Assembly (NCBI GenBank): GCA_019636375.1
Contig: JAHBXS010000002.1
Location: 833,621-897,620, forward strand
Source: Pirellulaceae bacterium
GTDB taxonomy: Bacteria > Planctomycetota > Planctomycetia > Pirellulales > Pirellulaceae
Length of the DNA: 64,000 nucleotides
Direction of reading: 5' to 3'
The notes beneath the pieces were generated by a model. The model was given only the letters and a program-made list of their open reading frames with translations, made no database searches and was not told where the DNA came from. Of the stretch, positions 1 to 8,303 are shown piece after piece; position 1 is the first letter of the stretch, and each line of letters opens with the position of its first letter. The translations under genes were made by a program, and so were the position numbers.

Positions 1-849
1 AAGCGGTTTACCGAGGCCATTCCGATTGCAGAGGAGGTTTGCGAATCCTTTGAACGGACACTGGGACGGACCCATCAGTCCTTTTTCGTCGCTCGAAATA
101 ATTTGGCTGCCGTGTTGCGGATGTCGGGGGAGCTGGAGAGGTCCTTCGAAATCTCTCTTGAAAATTATGACGAGATCAAAAACGCAATGGAACCCGACCA
201 TTTTTTGCGACTTTCCTTTCAGCATACGCTGGGAGCGGCGTATTTGCGAAAGGAAATGCCCGAGGAGGCGATTCCGCACTTGCTGGACTGTTTTGAACGG
301 CGGGAAAAGTTGCTAAAAATAGATCACCCCGACACGGTCAGCACATTGTCGTTGTTGGCCGGGGCTTATTGTCAGGCTCAGCGCGTTGAAGAAGGGAGTC
401 AGCGGATGCAGCAGTTCCTGGAGTTGCAACGTCCGCGGATGCCGGCCAACTCCCTGCCGCTGGCTAACATGCTGCAAAAAGTCGCCGGCGACTTAAGCAA
501 GGCTCCGAATTATGAACTCGCTGGTCAACTGTTGGAAGAGGCTGTCGAGATTCGCAAAACCCTTGAGCCCTCTGCTTGGACGACTTTTGAAGCTGCCAGC
601 CAACGAGGGATTTGCTATTTGCGGCAACTGCGACTTGATGAAGCCGAGCCGCTTCTCACCGAGTCATGGCGTGGCCTTCAAGACACCAAATCGTCGATCC
701 CTGCATCTGCGCGACAATGCCTGGTCATAACGGTCAACGGTTTGATTGAACTGCACGAAACCCTGGGCAATTCCGCAGAGTCGGACAGTTATCGCCAACT
801 AAAATCGGAGTTGGAAAATGAATTGGCTGATCTCGAGAACAATCGTTAA
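1..849 (+). CDS. TPR-repeat protein, C-terminal part (5' end outside window)
   Basis: The reading frame is open from base 1, so the start lies upstream. The visible 282 residues are almost entirely helical. They contain tetratricopeptide-like pairs such as the stretches around GAAYLRKEMPEEAIPHLLDC and RGICYLRQLRLDEAEPLLTE, spaced like the 42-residue kinesin-light-chain type of TPR. TPR arrays are protein-protein interaction scaffolds. In planctomycetes such arrays often form the C-terminus of serine/threonine kinases with an ECF sigma gene nearby, and an ECF gene follows here 166 bp later. A kinase N-terminus is therefore plausible but is an inference, because it is not in the window. Confidence 0.8.
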   Translation, partial: KRFTEAIPIAEEVCESFERTLGRTHQSFFVARNNLAAVLRMSGELERSFEISLENYDEIKNAMEPDHFLRLSFQHTLGAAYLRKEMPEEAIPHLLDCFERREKLLKIDHPDTVSTLSLLAGAYCQAQRVEEGSQRMQQFLELQRPRMPANSLPLANMLQKVAGDLSKAPNYELAGQLLEEAVEIRKTLEPSAWTTFEAASQRGICYLRQLRLDEAEPLLTESWRGLQDTKSSIPASARQCLVITVNGLIELHETLGNSAESDSYRQLKSELENELADLENNR

Positions 850-1015
850 TCAACTCTGGCCATCAGTCCTCGTGAGAAAATCTGGCGCCCCTGCGTTACA
901 TTCAAAGCACCTGTAATTTCATCCCGAATTCTCATCATCAAATTTGCAGCAGACTTAACGCAGCAACGTTCAATTTTATTTCTCATCTCAGCTACAGTCA
1001 GGAAGATCGTTCAAA

Positions 1016-1636
1016 ATGCAAGAACCCGGCACGATAACGGCCGCTTTGATGGCCCTCAAAGAGCACGATGATCAAGCGATTGAACTATTGTGGCAACGCT
1101 TTTTTGAACGCTTGTGCGGATATGCCGAGAGTCGAATTTATCGTCGGCATCGGCGAATGATCGATCCCGATCAAATCGCGACGGATGCGTTCATGGCTTT
1201 GGTCGATGGGGTCCAGAACCATCGTTTCGAAAAGGTTCGCAATCGTGACGAGCTATGGCAGATGCTCACCCTGATTGCGGCTCGGAAAACCATCGTCGCG
1301 CACCGCCGCTTGGCTCGCCAAAAACGTGGCGGAGGTAATCTACGTGGGGACTCCGTGTTTCAAGGCTCTCGCCACATGAGTTTGCAAGATTTCGCAAGCG
1401 ATGAAATCACCCCGGCTGTGATGGCCGAGCTTGAAGAACTCAGCGGTATTTTGCTCGATGAACTAAACGATGATTCCCTCCGACAGGTTGCCATTCTGCG
1501 AATGGCGGGACATTCAAACGGCGAAATCGCTCAAAAATTATCGGTCAGTGAACGAACTGTCGAACGCAAATTAAGAATGATTCGCAAGGTCTGGAACAAA
1601 CTCTCCGATAGTGAAAACCTCGCGGATGAAAGTTGA
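1016..1636 (+). CDS. ECF-type RNA polymerase sigma factor
   Basis: A 206-residue sigma-70 family protein of the planctomycete ECF-like type (Sigma70_ECF). The N-terminal half resembles region 2 (QAIELLWQRFFERLCGYAE, then a segment around DPDQIATDAFMALVDG). The C-terminal half is a region 4 helix-turn-helix (GHSNGEIAQKLSVSERTVER, about residues 165-185). It should direct RNA polymerase to a small regulon. The ATG is preceded by AGGA about 12 bases upstream, a rather long spacing. No anti-sigma gene follows. The TPR gene upstream on the same strand may be its signalling partner, as with kinase/TPR proteins in this phylum, but that is inference. Confidence 0.88.
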   Translation: MQEPGTITAALMALKEHDDQAIELLWQRFFERLCGYAESRIYRRHRRMIDPDQIATDAFMALVDGVQNHRFEKVRNRDELWQMLTLIAARKTIVAHRRLARQKRGGGNLRGDSVFQGSRHMSLQDFASDEITPAVMAELEELSGILLDELNDDSLRQVAILRMAGHSNGEIAQKLSVSERTVERKLRMIRKVWNKLSDSENLADES

Positions 1637-1727
1637 TTGCGTTGCTTTCGGCTGACCGAATTCGCGAGCAGAACCTCTCTGCAAAGGTTTGAACTATTTT
1701 TCAGTTACTGCTCGACTCGGATATTTC

Positions 1728-2594
1728 CTAAACCAATCGGGGATTTGGTTCTTGTTGGAAACGGGGTGGTAGGGAATCGAGTTCGAGCGGGGGTGGGGGG
1801 AGGAACGTTGACTGCTCGAGGACTTCGATCGCCAGGGCGCGGTAGTCTTCCGCTCCGTGTGAGTTGGGGGCGTATTGGAAAATTGATTTCCCATAACTCG
1901 GCGCTTCGGCCAAGCGGACGTTGCGGCGAATGCGGGTTTCGAAATTGACCACCTCCGACCAAGTCCCGTCCTTGGCCCGCTCGTTCTCAAAAAATCCCTC
2001 GATGTCACCGATCACTTCTTGTGCCAAGCGTGTCGAGCCCTCGTACATGCAAAAAATGACGCCCGTCAAAGCGAGGACCGGATTCAATCGCTTGGCAACG
2101 ACTTCGATTGTTCGCAGCAATTTACTAAAACCATGCAAGGCCAAGAAATGCGGCTGCAGGGGCAGGAACACTTCGCCGGCCGTCGTCAGCGCATTGAGCG
2201 TCAGGATTCCTAACGACGGCGGACAATCGATGATCAAATAATCAAATTCCTCGGTGTCTTTCTCGAACAACTCACGCAGCAAGAACTCTCGCCCCACTTC
2301 GCCAGCAAGCTCCATTTCCGCCGCCGCGAGATCAATGTGCGACGGGATCACCGAAAGATTCTCTTCGATCTGATGCCGGGCGTCGGCCAAAGAGGCTTCG
2401 CCAATCAAGCACTGATAGATCGAGTTCTCGTTCTCGCCGAGTGCCAAGCCCAGATGCAACGACGAATGGGCCTGGGGATCGATGTCCAGCAGGCATACCT
2501 TCATGCCAGCTTCTGCCAACGCGGCACTGAGGTTGACAGCCGTGGTGGTTTTTCCCACACCACCTTTTTGATTGATGATCGCAATCCTTCGCAT
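1728..2594 (-). CDS. ParA/Soj-family ATPase
   Basis: A 288-residue deviant-Walker-A ATPase of the ParA/MinD superfamily. The motif KGGVGKTT lies at about residues 10-17, DIDPQAH follows as the A' motif, and DYLIIDCPPSLG is the Walker B region. These proteins form ATP-dependent dimers on DNA and position chromosomes or other cargo with a ParB-type partner. The frame extends nine codons upstream of the start chosen here. I prefer the ATG at 2594 because AAAGGA sits seven bases before it and the protein then begins directly at the first beta strand, as is usual for Soj. No parB lies within the window on either side, so this may be an orphan ParA or the partner may be elsewhere. The C-terminal 25 residues are proline-rich. 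Confidence 0.9.
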   Translation of the reverse strand: MRRIAIINQKGGVGKTTTAVNLSAALAEAGMKVCLLDIDPQAHSSLHLGLALGENENSIYQCLIGEASLADARHQIEENLSVIPSHIDLAAAEMELAGEVGREFLLRELFEKDTEEFDYLIIDCPPSLGILTLNALTTAGEVFLPLQPHFLALHGFSKLLRTIEVVAKRLNPVLALTGVIFCMYEGSTRLAQEVIGDIEGFFENERAKDGTWSEVVNFETRIRRNVRLAEAPSYGKSIFQYAPNSHGAEDYRALAIEVLEQSTFLPPPPLELDSLPPRFQQEPNPRLV

Positions 2595-2653
2595 CGCTCG
2601 TCCTTTGTTGATGATCGCCAATGAAAAGCCGACATGCCCTCATCGGTATCCGG

Positions 2654-2659
2654 ATTATA
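2654..2659 (-). promoter_or_regulatory. Candidate -10 element upstream of the parA-like gene
   Basis: On the minus strand the hexamer is a perfect TATAAT, about 60 bases upstream of the chosen ATG of the ParA-type gene. No good -35 hexamer is seen at 17 bases, so support rests on the -10 alone. Confidence 0.35.
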
Positions 2660-2847
2660 GCTGGGACCGAGGATTTCGCTCCAGATCATTTGCCCGCAAA
2701 ACGCGAGTCTATGTCCCCTGAAAACCTTAATTGACGCTGGCGGGCCAGCGGTTGCGATACTCAAGCGGATACTTGCCCAACCAGCCCTATTGCCCCATTT
2801 CACCTCAAACACAACGAGGGCCCCAGACTGCAACTCGGCCCAGCATA

Positions 2848-2869
2848 CAAAAACGAGGCAGCGTGCCTC
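2848..2869 (-). terminator. Rho-independent terminator after tRNA-Leu
   Basis: Read on the minus strand this is GAGGCA-CGC-TGCCTC followed by GTTTTTG: a six-pair perfect stem and a T run, starting about 10 bases past the tRNA 3' end. Confidence 0.75.
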
Positions 2870-2879
2870 AAGAAAAAAG

Positions 2880-2963
2880 TGCGGAAGAGAGGACTTGAAC
2901 CTCCACGGCCTTGCGGCCACTAGAACCTGAATCTAGCGCGTCTGCCAATTCCGCCACATCCGC
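2880..2963 (-). tRNA. tRNA-Leu (anticodon CAG)
   Basis: The minus strand folds into a full class II tRNA. The acceptor arm is GCGGATG against CTTCCGC with one U-U mismatch at pair 6-67. A D arm with GCG/CGC follows, then an anticodon stem CTAGA/TCTAG around the loop TTCAGGT (anticodon CAG), a long variable arm TGGCCGCAAGGCCG, and a T arm with loop TTCAAGT. The long variable arm and the anticodon identify leucine (codon CUG). CCA is not encoded: the sequence after the discriminator A is CTTTTTT. The CCA-adding enzyme encoded at 8304-9533 would be needed for maturation. Confidence 0.96.
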
Positions 2964-3129
2964 AGCGATGAGAATTTGAATCGGTGGCTTGAATGGCCCC
3001 GTTGAATTGACTCAACCACTATCGCAAAAGTTCGCCGTTTGTCCAGGGGCAAATGAATTTTGACGCGACAATCTTGATTTCACTTCCCGAAAAGCCCCTC
3101 AACGGGCAAATTCTTGTTCAGATGGCACG

Positions 3130-3248
3130 TGGCCTGTCAAAAATCTTAACCCGCAGCGTCAGCGAGGGAAAATTGGCGCTCCCTCGCTCACGCTTCGGGT
3201 TGCGATCTTCCCCCTAAAACATCTTCAACAGTGATTTTTGACAGGCCA
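3130..3248. mobile_element. 119-bp palindromic MITE-like element
   Basis: Sixteen-base perfect terminal inverted repeats, TGGCCTGTCAAAAATC at 3130-3145 and its reverse complement at 3233-3248, enclose a second imperfect inverted repeat of 22 bases (3148-3169 and 3180-3201, 20 of 22 paired). The element is flanked by gATGGCACG (3121-3129) and aATGGCACG (3249-3257), an 8-of-9 direct repeat consistent with a target-site duplication. It has no coding capacity. It sits between the tRNA and the cytochrome c gene and could be mobilised in trans by a transposase elsewhere. Alternatively it may act as a bidirectional hairpin. Confidence 0.65.
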
Positions 3249-3352
3249 AATGGCACGCCCTGTCGGTGATTGAACAGCCGGTTCTGATTTGCGACAATTC
3301 ACGGATCGAGAGGGAGTGGATTTTGGTTTTATTTACCGATTGGACAAAGGGC

Positions 3353-4471
3353 ATGAGTCGATCGCACAAGCTATGTGTAGGTCTGTGGGCGTTTTGGATT
3401 TTGGGGCTGGCAACAAGCTGGGCTCAGGACGATACCGACAAGGTTGATTTTGTTCGGGACATCAAACCGATTTTCGAAAGCAAATGCCTGCGCTGCCACG
3501 GTCCCGTGCAAGCCGACGGCTTTCGAATTGATTTGGCATCTGAGGCCCTTGAGCACATCACTGCTGGTGACGCCGAGGACAGTGATCTCTACAACTACCT
3601 CATCACCGACGACGAAGATGAACTGATGCCTCCCCCGTCGGAAAATGACCCCTTGACTCCCGATCAAATCGAGTTGGTCAAACGCTGGATCGATCAGGGT
3701 GCCGAGTGGCCAGAAGGGGTCACGATGCAAGAACCTGCGGACGAGTCTCCAGTGGAATCCGGCGACGGTGGTGTAGCGGCAGGGGACGAAGACCGACCCG
3801 CCCGCCCGGCGCGTAAAAAAGAAGATTTAACAATGGCCCAAAAAATTTGGAAGGCCATCGGGGCACTGCATCCCGCATCGGTGCATCTCCCTGTCGGGCT
3901 CCTCATGGCCGCAGGGCTGTTTGCATTGCTCGGTCTGACGGGGAACTTTGTGATGAGCGACACGGCCTACTATTGTCTGTGGCTGGGGGCGCTCACAGCG
4001 ATTTTTGCCAGCGTCGTCGGTTGGTCGCAATCGATCAATTTAGGAGGCCCCACCGACTTGACAGCCTTGACGCAACCCGACACACGCCACTATTGGCATC
4101 GCATTGCGGGGGTGGGTGTCACGATCTTCGCATTGCTGTTGGCCCTGTACGCCGCCCGCGCTCGTTCGCTTGACCCGGACAACGGCACACTTTGGAAACT
4201 CGGCGCGATTGTTTTAGCCGTCGGCGTTAGCTATTGCGGCTACGAAGGTGGCAAGATCACCCACAAAAGCGGCCATTACAATTATCTCAACTCAGTCGTC
4301 AACGAAATCATGGGCTGGAACGGCGACAACAAAGTGAAAGAACCGGCTGCAAACGAGTCATCGGAAAAACCCAACGAAGAGAAAGAAAGCGAAGTGGGCA
4401 AAACTTCTGACGAAACCGAAGTCAACGAATCGGGGAATTCGGACAAACTAAAAGCCGACATCGCTGATTAA
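3353..4471 (+). CDS. Planctomycete cytochrome c domain fused to DUF2231 membrane domain
   Basis: A membrane protein of 372 residues from the chosen start. Residues 1-24 form a signal peptide ending in TSWAQ. A planctomycete cytochrome c domain (PSCyt1 type) follows, with heme motif CLRCH at residues 45-49 and the usual distal ELMPPP. A DUF2231-type region with about four membrane helices begins near LHPASVHLPVGLL, and the C-terminus is an acidic, Glu/Ser-rich tail. The expected role is in electron transfer or heme sensing at the cytoplasmic membrane; the exact partner is unknown. The frame opens at 3266, only nine bases past the repeat flank, but the ATG at 3353 is preferred. It immediately precedes the signal peptide and has AAAGG just upstream. 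Confidence 0.85.
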   Translation: MSRSHKLCVGLWAFWILGLATSWAQDDTDKVDFVRDIKPIFESKCLRCHGPVQADGFRIDLASEALEHITAGDAEDSDLYNYLITDDEDELMPPPSENDPLTPDQIELVKRWIDQGAEWPEGVTMQEPADESPVESGDGGVAAGDEDRPARPARKKEDLTMAQKIWKAIGALHPASVHLPVGLLMAAGLFALLGLTGNFVMSDTAYYCLWLGALTAIFASVVGWSQSINLGGPTDLTALTQPDTRHYWHRIAGVGVTIFALLLALYAARARSLDPDNGTLWKLGAIVLAVGVSYCGYEGGKITHKSGHYNYLNSVVNEIMGWNGDNKVKEPAANESSEKPNEEKESEVGKTSDETEVNESGNSDKLKADIAD

Positions 4472-4566
4472 AACATGTTTTGTATTGCCGTGGCAAACGA
4501 TCGGACGATACTAGAGATGTCCGTTGCCTTGGGCCAGAACGAAAAAGCCTATCGATAGCCCATACA

Positions 4567-7317
4567 TTACTCTTCTCCGAGCAGTTGTTTGATTTCTCGA
4601 ATCACTCGTTCGGTCCGCGTGCGGTTGCCCGTTGGTTGGGTTTCGAGTTGCCTGACGAGTTTTCGCAATTCTCCCGTCATCCTCACTCGAAGTTTTGTTC
4701 CGACCATCACCTCTTCGTCTCCCAATTCGCCTATTGCAGCCTGCCACATTTTCAATTCTTCATCGAGAATTTCTTCGAATTTTTCGTCCGATAGACCGGC
4801 GATGACTCTCGGCGATGTCAGGCGACTTGATGAAGCTCCCACAGCGTAGTGACACGCCATCGCCTTCAAACGCTGATTGGATGTTGTCGTGAAGACCTGC
4901 CTCCAACGGTCGTGCTCGAACATGCCGATAATCCGTGGCAACAACTGGACCATCTCTTCTCGATCAACAAACCGTTCAATCAAATCCTTTTTTGCCCGTT
5001 GTACCTGAAATGAATGAGTAAAGAATTGATCGATTTGTGATAAATAGGCCACCAAAACTTTGAACTCGAAATCAGCGTCCTTTGAGCGATAGGCTAGGTC
5101 GATAAACGCTTCTCCAAATTGTTCGGCGGCCGTCGTTTGTGTCGAACTTAACGTTTCTTCGGCCCGCTGACCTCCTTGCATTCGGACAATCTCTTCGGCT
5201 CGAACGCGAAATTTTTGGAAAGCCGTTTGCAACTCCAACAAAGCATCTTCCTTTTCCAGTTGGGAAACATCGGGCACCTCCAGGAGTTGCTCTAAATCGC
5301 GGTAGATCACCAACGGGATTTTGCCAACATCGCGTCGCTCGCCGGGCGAAATGATCACCGGCTCCCGTTCCAAGTTGCGTTGCTCACCGACGTACTGGCC
5401 GCTGATTCGGAAATGAACTCTCATTCCTGGAAAGGCTGGACTAAGAACGAATCTGCCCGTTTCATCCGAGTCCGCCGAGAATTTTGGTACAGGAGGGCCG
5501 GATAAATACCAGGGCGAAAAATTTACATCACTGACACCGTCCCCGGTCTCAACATCCACGAACTGCCCTTCGATTTCTGCCGCCGGAGCCAGAACCGCCA
5601 GTAACGACATTTGCGAATCCCCCTCTTCGGGCCACGGTAGCCTAATCACCGCATTGCTTTGATGATCCGAAGACCAAATCGCCAAAACCGGAATCCTGAT
5701 GTCGTTTTCAGGATCATCTTCTTCACTTGGAGGCTCCAAAAACATCTCCGCAAACGCATCTTTCAGAACAATCTGCCCGTCATCATCTGCAAAGCCCGAA
5801 TGCGACATCCCTACCCGTTGCCCCGAACTCAAACGAATTGCATATCGAGCTTTGGGAACCGGTCGGCCCTCTGTGTCTACCACATTGACGAAAACGCGAG
5901 TCGCCGGTTGCAGGCGAAACTCAACCTGAGTCGTCTCTGAACGCTTCGGCGAAATTTTTTGCGAGGGAGCAATGCCGCGAATGTCTTGGTTGAGATCAAA
6001 TGAGACGGACCGATAACCCTCAACACGACCGATGATCCGCAGATGGGCGTCAGTTTCCGGAACATACATTTTGAACTCCCCGTTCTTGTCCGTTTTGACC
6101 CCCGCCACGGCTGCCCCCAGCTCTTGCAACTCTGCAGCCGACTCCGGATCGTAAAAAATTGGAACGTTCGGAACGGGTTGATCGGTTACCGCGTCGACAA
6201 CTCGCCCGATCACTTCAACTCCACAAACCAATTCGACTCGCCGCTTCATTTGTCGAGCCCCCGTTTCAGGCTCCAAGTCGACGAAGGCGCCGATGTAACC
6301 GCTGTCTGGTTTGGGAACTAGCCAGAACCGCCACATTCCCGGCATCAAAGCGGGCAACGATACTCGATTGCCCCGCGTTTCGATTCTCTTAGCCCGATCA
6401 ATGATCGGATAATTGGCCCTCAGTTGACCGCGCAGAGCCAAGTAGGCCGTTTCCAGTGGTACCGAGATTCCATCCTCGCTCGAAACCGCAAGCAACTCAA
6501 GCTGCGTGGCAGGTTGTAAGCGAATTGACGAACCATCAAAAAACAGTTGTGATATAATGGGGCACTCCAATGATGGGTCCTTGCCTGTATCGGCCACCAA
6601 ACTTTTAGGCAGAAAACCATCCGTTTCAACCGCCAGCACAATCCAGCGATCCTTGGGTACATGCTGCAATTTAAATTGGCCTTGTCGATCGGTTAGCGTA
6701 TCGATTCGAATAAACTCTCCCTTCAAAGGGCCTTCACAGTTTACAAACGGAAAATTGGTCGCCAGCAGTTGTCGGTTGTGTTCGTAGTTGAACCAAGCGA
6801 TCAGAGAAACACGAGCCCCAGAAAGTGGGCGACCGTCTTCATCCAGGACTCCCCCGCTGAAAGAGACGCCGCGGTCCAGTTTTACCTCGACGTCACCTTG
6901 ACCGTTCCACCAAGCCACAGCCGGAGCAAACCCATCGTGCAATGCCATTATTTGCGTCCAATCACCGAGAGGTTTCTTACTCAGCGGCAACCGAAATTTG
7001 CCTTCGCGATCGCTTTTCGACGTGGCGAGCTCACGATCGAACTCGGGGAATTGAAACCCATAGTACAAATACTCGTCAAAGTTCATTATTCTGTTCTGAA
7101 TCCTCGCGGCAACCCGTGCACCACGCACTAGGCTTCCTTGCTCGTCAACAACTCGTCCCTCGACAACCGCAAAGCTCGCGTCATCCTGCGGTTCATTTTT
7201 TGAATCACCGCCGAGAATCCCGCCGCCCCCTTGTGCTGCCAACGTGTCGGCAATCATTGAATTGGCGGCGAGACCGAAAAACAAACACGTAAAGAGTTGC
7301 TGGAGTGCTCTGGACAT
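4567..7317 (-). CDS. Large secreted protein with repeated carboxypeptidase-regulatory-like domains
   Basis: A 916-residue protein with an N-terminal signal peptide (MSRALQQLFTCLFFGLAANS, then ADTLAAQ). At least five segments match the carboxypeptidase regulatory-like/Ig-like fold signature G-x-V-x-D-x-x-G-x-P-(hydrophobic)-x-x-A-x-V: near residues 52, 155, 372, 490 and 593 (for example VEGRVVDEQG, GGVLDEDGRPLSGARV, VIGRVVD). The last 220 residues are charged and helical. These beta-sandwich repeats are typical of exported planctomycete surface or periplasmic proteins and probably serve binding or structural roles. No catalytic motif is visible. It is the last gene of a minus-strand stretch, and its stop lies 95 bp from the convergent cytochrome gene. 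Confidence 0.75.
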   Translation of the reverse strand: MSRALQQLFTCLFFGLAANSMIADTLAAQGGGGILGGDSKNEPQDDASFAVVEGRVVDEQGSLVRGARVAARIQNRIMNFDEYLYYGFQFPEFDRELATSKSDREGKFRLPLSKKPLGDWTQIMALHDGFAPAVAWWNGQGDVEVKLDRGVSFSGGVLDEDGRPLSGARVSLIAWFNYEHNRQLLATNFPFVNCEGPLKGEFIRIDTLTDRQGQFKLQHVPKDRWIVLAVETDGFLPKSLVADTGKDPSLECPIISQLFFDGSSIRLQPATQLELLAVSSEDGISVPLETAYLALRGQLRANYPIIDRAKRIETRGNRVSLPALMPGMWRFWLVPKPDSGYIGAFVDLEPETGARQMKRRVELVCGVEVIGRVVDAVTDQPVPNVPIFYDPESAAELQELGAAVAGVKTDKNGEFKMYVPETDAHLRIIGRVEGYRSVSFDLNQDIRGIAPSQKISPKRSETTQVEFRLQPATRVFVNVVDTEGRPVPKARYAIRLSSGQRVGMSHSGFADDDGQIVLKDAFAEMFLEPPSEEDDPENDIRIPVLAIWSSDHQSNAVIRLPWPEEGDSQMSLLAVLAPAAEIEGQFVDVETGDGVSDVNFSPWYLSGPPVPKFSADSDETGRFVLSPAFPGMRVHFRISGQYVGEQRNLEREPVIISPGERRDVGKIPLVIYRDLEQLLEVPDVSQLEKEDALLELQTAFQKFRVRAEEIVRMQGGQRAEETLSSTQTTAAEQFGEAFIDLAYRSKDADFEFKVLVAYLSQIDQFFTHSFQVQRAKKDLIERFVDREEMVQLLPRIIGMFEHDRWRQVFTTTSNQRLKAMACHYAVGASSSRLTSPRVIAGLSDEKFEEILDEELKMWQAAIGELGDEEVMVGTKLRVRMTGELRKLVRQLETQPTGNRTRTERVIREIKQLLGEE

Positions 7318-7464
7318 GCGCTATCCCCGATCTTTTGTACGACGAAGTCGCCTTCGCAACTTGGGTGAGAATTGCCAATCAAACAAAAACGCGATTGGCA
7401 TCTCTTTATAGATAGCGGAGTCACTGCGGAGATGCAAGCATTGACAGGCCAGAATTCGGCGAAA

Positions 7465-8028
7465 TTACCGCTCGATCCGCTCGTAGCGGATCAGAAAGGT
7501 CTCGGTGTTTTCCGGAGATTCGAACTCGGTGATTTTTTCTTCGCTTCCCAAACGGTAACAGACAACGAGTTGACCGTCGTCGAATTTAAAAATGGTGGGA
7601 ATACTGGAGTCTTGGCTCGGGCCTTCAGTTCCTAGAAACTCCATCCGCATGACTTCGTCAGACAAGTCCACTACGAGTTTCCCCTTGTCCTTGATCGAGC
7701 CGAAATCGAATTCATAAGTTTTGTTGGCACGAATCGTCAAGCGATTGTTTTTGATCCCCTCCGGCATCGGCTTGCCGGCGATCAATCCGCTGGTCGGCTT
7801 CCAGGTCCCCGCGAGCTCCTTCCAAATCGAGGCTTCATTACGAGGAATGGCAGGGACGGGTGCGACGGGTGTTAATGAAGTCACCGTTTGCTGAGACGAC
7901 TCAGGTGGATTCGCGGCGGGAGGAGTTACGGGACGAAGGGGGTCTTGAGCGCTCGCAACGCTCGACCAAACCTCACCGAAACCAAACACCGTCATCACGA
8001 TCGCCAAAGTAAGCAAGCGGTTGTTCAT
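7465..8028 (-). CDS. Secreted TIGR03067-like protein
   Basis: A 187-residue exported protein. Residues 1-28 form a signal peptide ending VASAQ. A proline-rich linker of about 35 residues follows, then a beta-rich domain starting ELAGTWKPTSGLIAGKPMPE. The L-x-G-x-W opening and later strands (FLGTEGPSQD, VCYRLG) resemble the planctomycete TIGR03067 lipocalin-like domain of unknown function. An AAGGA ribosome binding site sits eight bases before the ATG. It lies 147 bp upstream of the large carboxypeptidase-regulatory-domain protein on the same strand and could be transcribed with it. Assignment to TIGR03067 is by recognition of the motif pattern only. Confidence 0.7.
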   Translation of the reverse strand: MNNRLLTLAIVMTVFGFGEVWSSVASAQDPLRPVTPPAANPPESSQQTVTSLTPVAPVPAIPRNEASIWKELAGTWKPTSGLIAGKPMPEGIKNNRLTIRANKTYEFDFGSIKDKGKLVVDLSDEVMRMEFLGTEGPSQDSSIPTIFKFDDGQLVVCYRLGSEEKITEFESPENTETFLIRYERIER

Positions 8029-8303
8029 TGTTATATTCCTTGACGCAAATCGATTATTATTTTCATTTGGAATTTTGTTGGGGGCTGAGTGTAGGCGTAG
8101 TAAGTGTAGGGTGTGTGAAGCAAGTCGTTGTCAGTTGACATGTTGTGTCGGCAATCATTTTATTGTCAACAAACGCTAAACCTCCAAACCGGCGACTTGC
8201 GGAACACACCAGCTATTCTTGCCGACTCCATACACTCTACTCGATATTCGAACAACGAAAGCCTTGACAGCTTCCACCACACGGACCCTCGAATGCCGAG
8301 AGT

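Noticed and set aside
2608..2626. Nineteen bases (TTGATGATCGCCAATGAAA) identical to 24580-24598
   Set aside because: One copy lies in the parA upstream region, the other inside the MacB-like permease coding sequence; no flanking similarity and no sign of a shared element. Coincidence is most likely.
7443..7453. TTGACAGGCCA, like the end of the MITE terminal repeat
   Set aside because: Only 11 bases match and no second arm or internal palindrome is nearby.
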